A DNA stretch of 64,000 nt, taken from the NCBI RefSeq assembly GCF_002368395.1, contig NZ_AP018254.1:186001-250000 (forward strand), read 5' to 3'. Of this stretch, positions 58,713 through 64,000 are shown in pieces. The position numbers and the translations under genes are program-made. This stretch comes from Calothrix sp. NIES-3974. Its GTDB lineage: Bacteria; Cyanobacteriota; Cyanobacteriia; Cyanobacteriales; Nostocaceae. Positions within the stretch are counted from its first letter, which is position 1. Each line of letters begins with the position of its first letter. Below the pieces are notes generated by a model, which saw nothing but the letters and a program-made list of their open reading frames with translations, was not told the origin of the DNA and searched no databases.

Positions 58713-58753
58713 AAAAGGGTTTTTGAGATAGGTGTCTCGCCTTAAAACCCTTA
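58713..58753 (-). terminator. Terminator of tRNA-Cys
   Basis: Arms AAAAGGGTTTT and AAAACCCTT (plus-strand letters) with an inner GAGA/TCTC stem. Read on the minus strand it follows tRNA-Cys and ends in CCCTTTT. Confidence 0.65.
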
Positions 58754-58775
58754 CGCCGCAGGGAGAACCATAAGA

Positions 58776-58847
<72 letters not shown>

Positions 58848-59564
58848 GAGCTTGTCGATTGACAATGCTTCGTTGGTGAAGCTAATTCTCCCAGCTATGA
58901 TAACTCTTTTTCGGCAAAAATTCAACCTCCGATGAGGGGGAAATATAAAAATCTTGATTTGAAAAGGGTTTGAAGTTTGATGAGAAATCCCAGGTAAGTT
59001 TTTTGTATTGTTCTAGTGGTGTGTCCCATTGATTTTGATGAGTGAATAAGGACATGTAGTAGCGCTAGCCTACGACAACCCTGCGGGTACAGCGCCTTGA
59101 TCATCAAGTTTTTTCGAGGCTAAAACCACTACAACAAACCCCTCATAACCCATAGGACAGAGGACTAGTCTCTTGAACAAAATACTCGACAAATGTTACG
59201 TCTTCCGTAGGGGATGGTATCTCAACACACATCAGTATCTGTCTGGAAAAATAAATTTTTGATGAAGGATATGGAGTGATTTGTGAATATTTAAACAAAA
59301 TTACAAGTGGATTGACAATGCGTAGGTACATTCACTAATAATAAGTAGTGTGTCATCCGAATTAAATTCCATTTTTGTTTTAAAACTAGTATTCTCAGGA
59401 GTTAAGTTATTTAATCAGTTTTTTGAAGGATTGTTTCAGGTTGACCAATATCTGAAAAGCTAATCAGTTATAACCCTTGTAGCCCTTTTTGCTCATTATG
59501 CTGGAAATGAAATGGTGTTCTGTGAGTTAATCTTGTATTTGCGATCGCGCAGAAACTCCTGATT

Positions 59565-59728
59565 CTTGATTTCTCACGAGTAAGTTGTAGGTCTTGAGTA
59601 ACGGATTAATTTTCCTTCTACATCCTACGGGTACACGCGACCTTGTCGTAGACCAGACGCGTAGCGTCTACCCTACTCCCGTCACGGACTATTCCCTGTG
59701 AGTTTTCGGGTTTTGTGAGGAATGCGGG
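59565..59728. mobile_element. MITE-like element, second copy with insertion
   Basis: The left part (TTGATTTCTCACGAGTAAG ... GTCTTGAGTAACGGATTAA) matches 54494-54540 in order, and the right end GTGAGGAATGCGGG is its inverted partner. The middle carries extra DNA that includes GTAGACCAGACGCGTAGC-type repeat. 164 bp. Confidence 0.6.
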
Positions 59729-60353
59729 CTTTGGGGTATCGCGCTTGGAGGTTTAGTCTTAGCTAAAAAGATGCGTTTTATGAATATTCTACAAAGTAAT
59801 TATTTATGAATATTTATGAATATTTTTTAGCTATTTCTAACGTATATGAATTATCTTTGGTATATTTTTCTTGAGTGTTCTCTTGGTATCCGCCTTATCC
59901 AGATTTTTCCTTATTTCCGGCTTGATTACGGAGGGCGAGTTTGAGATGAATTGCCCGGTTCAGGTTTGATAGATATAGCTTTTGATTTTCCTTGAAAATA
60001 ATTAATTTTTGCCCAGATAAATTGTATTAAATTCTGTGTTACGTCTAATTTCTGAAGGTAATGGCAATTAGATGGCAGACAATGTGGATGTTAGGTAAAA
60101 ATTGAATTTTCAAGGCAAAGGTTACGCATATCGACTTGGATATATCTTGGCAAGGATAGGTAAACTCAAAATCGGGTTACGATTTTCCCAAAATATTCCT
60201 ATAGATGGAATAGCAATAAATTTAGATAATAACTAACTATAAAGGAGTTAAAATCAGAATATAAGTTCGCTTGTTGTGATTAATAAGACCAGCAAAGAGT
60301 TAGCTGTGTGCTTATTGCTTACGACTTACTTCGGAATGAAACTCATTTATAAA

Positions 60354-60379
60354 TTCCTAGACCCAATCGAGTCTAGGAA
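60354..60379 (+). promoter_or_regulatory. Leader hairpin upstream of the HTH gene
   Basis: Perfect 9-bp arms TTCCTAGAC and GTCTAGGAA around an 8-nt loop. No T run follows. It lies 150 nt before the HTH gene. Confidence 0.5.
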
Positions 60380-60530
60380 CTTGCCCAGAAGTTTATTCCT
60401 CAACGAATTTATTGATTTAATTAGCTGTTGAGAGCTAGTTAAACGGGTGTTTGTTACAACCTTGGCGGGGACAATAACAACCATCCTAGATTCATTGGGA
60501 CATTTTGTTGTAACTGGACAGAATAAGATT

Positions 60531-61112
60531 ATGTCACACTCTTATCAAGAAAAACAAGTCTTGGAGTATCAATTGCTCCAGGGGAAAAATGAGTCTTTTG
60601 GCAGATATTTGACGAATTTTCAAAAGAAAGCCTTGATGAAGGCGATGCAATCGGATATTGACTTAGAGTATAAAAAACGTATTCAAATTATCTTAATGGC
60701 AGATATGGGTAAAACCCAAGCTCAAATTTGCCGTCTGGTGGGTTGTTCACGGGAAATGGCTCGTTATTGGGCTAACTTGACTAAAGCGGGATTAGCTCAT
60801 AAGTGGAACGAACCCCTAGCTGGTAGACCGAGAACAGCGAATGAGAAGTATTTATTGCGTTTGCAGGAATTAGTTGGTCGTAGTCCACGGGATTATGGGT
60901 ATGGTTTTTCTTCCTGGACTGCTCAGTGGTTAAGCAAACATCTAGCTCAAGAATTTGGATTTACATTCAGCGATCGCCACATCCATCGCTTATTGAAACA
61001 AATGGGACTTTCGACGAAGCAAAAACCGCCATTGAAACCGCAAATAAGCGGAGGAATTACGATTCGGGACCTGCAAGTTCCAGAATCAAGTGAGCATTTG
61101 ATGGTGAACTAA
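60531..61112 (+). CDS. IS630-type HTH protein without transposase catalytic domain
   Basis: 193 aa from ATG at 60531; a GTG at 60447 would add 28 residues. The body is the N-terminal DNA-binding part of IS630-like transposases: RIQIILMADMGKTQAQI, LVGCSREMARYWANL, the AGRPRTAN linker and a winged second HTH (SSWTAQWLSKHLAQEFG, RHIHRLLKQMGLS). The DDE domain is replaced by a short tail of about 35 residues with its own stop. It looks like a domesticated regulator, not a decayed IS. It lies 158 nt upstream of the HetC-like exporter, same strand. Confidence 0.8.
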   Translation: MSHSYQEKQVLEYQLLQGKNESFGRYLTNFQKKALMKAMQSDIDLEYKKRIQIILMADMGKTQAQICRLVGCSREMARYWANLTKAGLAHKWNEPLAGRPRTANEKYLLRLQELVGRSPRDYGYGFSSWTAQWLSKHLAQEFGFTFSDRHIHRLLKQMGLSTKQKPPLKPQISGGITIRDLQVPESSEHLMVN

Positions 61113-61270
61113 TTACGGATTGCGATAAAAAGTTAATTATTCTGTTGGAGCTTTGTCTGGGGTTGACGGTTAAATGTTAACTGTTTTAACTGTTAAATCA
61201 AGACAATGGAGATTGGTGTTGAAATCCAGAAAAACTGTTGTTTACAAATAATTTTTAGTAGGTAAAAACT

Positions 61271-64000
61271 GTGTTTTCCCATCAACAAGTATCTACACAA
61301 GTTGCGACTGCTTTGAGTCCAATAATCCCCGAATCAGTTATACAAAAATTTGCCCGTAAAATCGAAATAATTGAGCCAGGAGTGGGGAAAAAATTTTGGC
61401 ATTCCCATCATAGTCAAGCTGGGATTTACGTTGTTTTAGCCGGGAAGTTACGGCTTTTAGATCAAGGGGATAATTTGGTGAATAACCTCAAGACAGGAGC
61501 TTGTTTTGGGGAAGGGACTTTGTTCCCAGAAATTGAATTTATTCCCTATGGAGCTAGGGCTTCAACTAATCTGAAACTTGCCTTTCTCAGCCATGAGATA
61601 TTGTCACCTTTATTACTGAAAGATAGCAAGATACAGCAAAATTTGTTAATCAAAGCCGAATTATGGGATTTGCTATTGGCTGGTCAATATTACCTAGATC
61701 AAAGTCCTAATTTAGTTCCAGAGATACTAGACATGTTTTCTCGCTGGGAAAGATTAGAATTAGGAGTTGGTGAAGTTGCTCCCCAGAAATTATCAGACTG
61801 TAGATTGATGTTGATTCATCGAGGTCTGCTAGAAAATTATGATGGCTGCTCCCTGAGAAATGGTTGTATTTATCGGTGTGACAACCTCGCAGGTTGGCAA
61901 GTGAAACAACCGACAGTTGTCTATGGATTAGATGACTATAATTGCCAACTAGAGAGTTTAAAATTGGTCGATTTAATTACCGAAATTCCGCGACACCATT
62001 TAGAACCAAGAGTTACTGAACTTGAATCTAGCAGGATACAACCTAATCGCTCTGAAGCATTGCAAACAGAGCTAATTTCCAGAGTGACTCACCCCAGTCG
62101 TCATCGTAAAATCATCCCCTTTCCCCAAGCAGAAGATACCATCAACCCACGTCAAAAAAATCGTGCATATTTTCCCAGTCCTCGGGTCAAAGTCTCCCAT
62201 TGGTGGGGAAAATTCACCCAGACCTATCCATTTTTTGCTCAACAAAGTGCTGCGGATTGTGGTGCTGCTTGTTTAGTCATGGTTGCGAGCTATTGGGGTA
62301 AGCGTCTGAGTGTGAATCGATTGCGAGATATCGTCAATACTAGTAAAGCTGGTGCATCCCTACGGAGTTTAGCAGCAGCAGCAGAGTCAATTGGTTTTAC
62401 AACCCGTCCCGTCAAAGCAAGTATTGACCAGTTAGCACAGCAACCCCTACCTGCGATCGCCCATTGGGAAGGTAAGCACTACATTGTTGTCTACGAGGTG
62501 ACTGTAAAACGGGTAATTGTTGGTGATCCCGCAATTGGTCAAAGGAGTTTGAGTGTCAGTCAATTCCAAGCTGGTTGGACTGGTTTTGCGTTGCTGTTGG
62601 AACCAACCAATCAACTTGTTCAGACTCCAAATCAGAATACTCCTTTTTGGCAATTTTTTGATTTAGTTAAACCCCACGGCCAGTTAATTTTAGAAGTCAT
62701 TGTGGCTTCGATTTTTATTCAATTATTTGGATTAATTACACCGATTTTTACCCAATTACTTTTAGACCGGGTGGTGGTTCAAGGTAGCACTTTAACCTTG
62801 AATGCGGTTGGTTTAGGGTTAGTTTTATTTGGTTTATTTCGAGTAGCGATGACCGGATTGAGACAATATCTTTTAGACCATACTGCAAATCGCTTAGGTG
62901 TAGCGCTCCAGGTCGGTTTTATTCAACATACTTTCCGTTTGCCAATTGCATTTTTTGAATCCCGTTATGTTGGTGATATTATCTCTCGTGTCCAAGAAAA
63001 TCAAAAAATTCAACGTTTTTTAACTGGGGAGGCATTATCGATCGTTCTCGATTTACTCACCGTATTTATTTACCTGGGTTTAATGTTTTGGTATAGCTGG
63101 CAAATGGCATTAATTACCTTAACAATTGTACCCCCTTTTCTGATTTTATCATTATTAGCTACCCCGTTTTTACGACGCATATCCAAGGAAATATTTAATG
63201 CCTTAGCGGCTGAAAATAGCTATTTGATTGAATCCTTAAGTGGGATCAACTGCATTCGTTCAATGGCAATTGAGCAGACAGTACGCTGGAATTGGGAGGA
63301 AAAATTACATCATTTAATCAAAAAAACCTTTTCTGGTCAAATTATTGCCAATCGCTTACAAATTGCCAGTGCAACTATTCAAACTTTAGTCAGTGCTTGT
63401 TTGCTATGGTTTGGTGCTTGGTTAGTAATTCAAAATCAACTGACCATTGGACAATTAGTTGCCTTTAATATGTTGTTAGGCAATGTGATCCAACCATTTC
63501 AAAGTTTAAGTCAACTGTGGAATCAATTTCAGGAAGTAATTGTTTCCACCGAGCGCATTAACGATGTTCTTGCAGCCGAACCAGAGGAAGATTTAATTTA
63601 TTCACCCCGTCAAGCGCTACCAACTTTACAAGGAAGTATTCGCTTTGAAAATGTCACCTTCCGTTATCATCCTGAAAGCGAAACTAATGTTTTAGAAAAC
63701 CTCAGTTTTGAAATTCAACCAAAGCAAACAGTTGCTGTAGTTGGACGTAGTGGTTCCGGAAAAACTACCTTACTTAAATTAATTTTAGGTTTGTATCAAC
63801 CAAGTAGTGGTAGAATTTTAATAGATGGTCAAGATATTAATAGTATTTCCTTGCGATCGCTACGTTCCCAAATAGGAGTAGTAAATCAAGAAAGCTTTTT
63901 ATTTGGAGGAACAATTCGTGAAAATATCAGTATTGCCCATCCCCAAGCAAGTCTATCAGAAATTATCGAAGCTGCAACTTTAGCAGGTGCAGATGAATTT
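61271..64000 (+). CDS. HetC-like C39-peptidase ABC exporter (3' end outside window)
   Basis: 910 codons are in the window, from a GTG at 61271 (an in-frame TAG at 61259 blocks a longer start). Order: a cyclic-nucleotide-binding-like domain (about 1-170), a linker, a C39 peptidase (about 320-450), six-helix ABC membrane region (about 470-770) and the ATPase (from about 790; Walker A GRSGSGKTT at 825-833). Peptidase residues are intact: Cys330 in AADCGAAC, His403 in GKHYIVV, Asp419 in GDPAIG. Such exporters cleave a leader at a double-Gly site and pump the peptide out; HetC acts in heterocyst differentiation. No double-Gly substrate is visible. HetC itself or another exporter of the same build are both possible. 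Confidence 0.9.
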   Translation, partial: MFSHQQVSTQVATALSPIIPESVIQKFARKIEIIEPGVGKKFWHSHHSQAGIYVVLAGKLRLLDQGDNLVNNLKTGACFGEGTLFPEIEFIPYGARASTNLKLAFLSHEILSPLLLKDSKIQQNLLIKAELWDLLLAGQYYLDQSPNLVPEILDMFSRWERLELGVGEVAPQKLSDCRLMLIHRGLLENYDGCSLRNGCIYRCDNLAGWQVKQPTVVYGLDDYNCQLESLKLVDLITEIPRHHLEPRVTELESSRIQPNRSEALQTELISRVTHPSRHRKIIPFPQAEDTINPRQKNRAYFPSPRVKVSHWWGKFTQTYPFFAQQSAADCGAACLVMVASYWGKRLSVNRLRDIVNTSKAGASLRSLAAAAESIGFTTRPVKASIDQLAQQPLPAIAHWEGKHYIVVYEVTVKRVIVGDPAIGQRSLSVSQFQAGWTGFALLLEPTNQLVQTPNQNTPFWQFFDLVKPHGQLILEVIVASIFIQLFGLITPIFTQLLLDRVVVQGSTLTLNAVGLGLVLFGLFRVAMTGLRQYLLDHTANRLGVALQVGFIQHTFRLPIAFFESRYVGDIISRVQENQKIQRFLTGEALSIVLDLLTVFIYLGLMFWYSWQMALITLTIVPPFLILSLLATPFLRRISKEIFNALAAENSYLIESLSGINCIRSMAIEQTVRWNWEEKLHHLIKKTFSGQIIANRLQIASATIQTLVSACLLWFGAWLVIQNQLTIGQLVAFNMLLGNVIQPFQSLSQLWNQFQEVIVSTERINDVLAAEPEEDLIYSPRQALPTLQGSIRFENVTFRYHPESETNVLENLSFEIQPKQTVAVVGRSGSGKTTLLKLILGLYQPSSGRILIDGQDINSISLRSLRSQIGVVNQESFLFGGTIRENISIAHPQASLSEIIEAATLAGADEF

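Larger units (their letters stand above)
57730..58775. other. Gene-poor region between tRNA-Phe and tRNA-Cys
   Basis: About 1.05 kb. It holds the tRNA-Phe terminator, a transposase remnant (58106-58411) and a terminator for tRNA-Cys (58713-58753). Otherwise no gene is seen; a 79-codon minus-strand frame (57770-58009) lacks support. Confidence 0.6.
58848..60530. other. Long non-coding region before the HTH and exporter genes
   Basis: About 1.7 kb. I see no gene. Features: a second copy of the CTGGATTTCTCAC element (59565-59728) and a perfect hairpin (60354-60379). There is an AAAGGAG sequence at 60241 with no start codon after it. It may be the leader or promoter region of the downstream genes. 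Confidence 0.6.

Noticed and set aside
60447-60530. GTG start extending the HTH protein by 28 residues
   Set aside because: The extension has no likeness to the transposase family and no better RBS; left as an alternative.

Overview
The window is chromosomal DNA of a cyanobacterium, most likely a filamentous and possibly heterocyst-forming one. The HIP1 octamer GCGATCGC recurs throughout, inside and outside genes. The gene set is cyanobacterial: ycf46, a bilin-type GAF histidine kinase, an xisH/xisI pair, a CYP120-like P450, a paired M16 protease locus and, at the right edge, a HetC-like C39-peptidase ABC exporter. Heptanucleotide tandem repeats and many small palindromic or MITE-like repeats fit the same group. 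The species cannot be fixed from the sequence.

Layout. 0-5.4 kb: the 3' part of a Ser/Thr kinase gene, xisH-xisI, a zinc-ribbon membrane protein and a fold-type III PLP decarboxylase homologue that appears to lack the PLP lysine. 6.4-21.6 kb: six same-strand genes for exported DUF11-type surface proteins. They include a translationally coupled pair (522 aa, then a 1337 aa predicted outer-membrane barrel) and two large proteins (896 and about 903 aa) whose 3' ends and terminators are nearly identical DNA. 21.8-26.0 kb: a metal block on the minus strand (MerR-type regulator, methyltransferase, Cu-type P1B ATPase, small HMA chaperone). 26.2-43.8 kb: mostly housekeeping (smc, a PRC-barrel gene, murD, pdxH, a cyanobacteriochrome-like histidine kinase, a zinc dehydrogenase, a glycosyltransferase, xth and an RNase II/R-type enzyme). 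44.3-57.4 kb: rpmG-rpsR, an RDD protein, tRNA-Ser, prfB with its programmed +1 frameshift, msrA, a TetR regulator, the M16 pair, a P450, ycf46 and cobW. 57.6-60.5 kb: gene-poor DNA with tRNA-Phe, an IS630 transposase remnant and tRNA-Cys. 60.5-64 kb: a transposase-derived HTH protein followed by the HetC-like exporter, which is cut by the window end.

How the genes may work together. The DUF11 block looks like one surface module: secreted beta-sandwich stalk proteins, some with Ca-binding-type loops, next to one predicted barrel that could anchor or export them. A short palindromic repeat follows five of its six genes and is absent only where genes C and D overlap. The metal block reads as chaperone to CopA copper export with a regulator nearby. 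The exporter at the right end has an intact C39 protease domain, but no substrate gene is visible.

The strongest unusual signals are: the lysine-less decarboxylase homologue; a multi-hairpin dispersed repeat with compensatory base changes between copies, one copy being closed by a 34-bp outer inverted repeat; the near-identical 3' ends of the two large DUF11 genes; and the domesticated-transposase HTH gene upstream of the exporter. All domain calls were made by eye; no database search was run.
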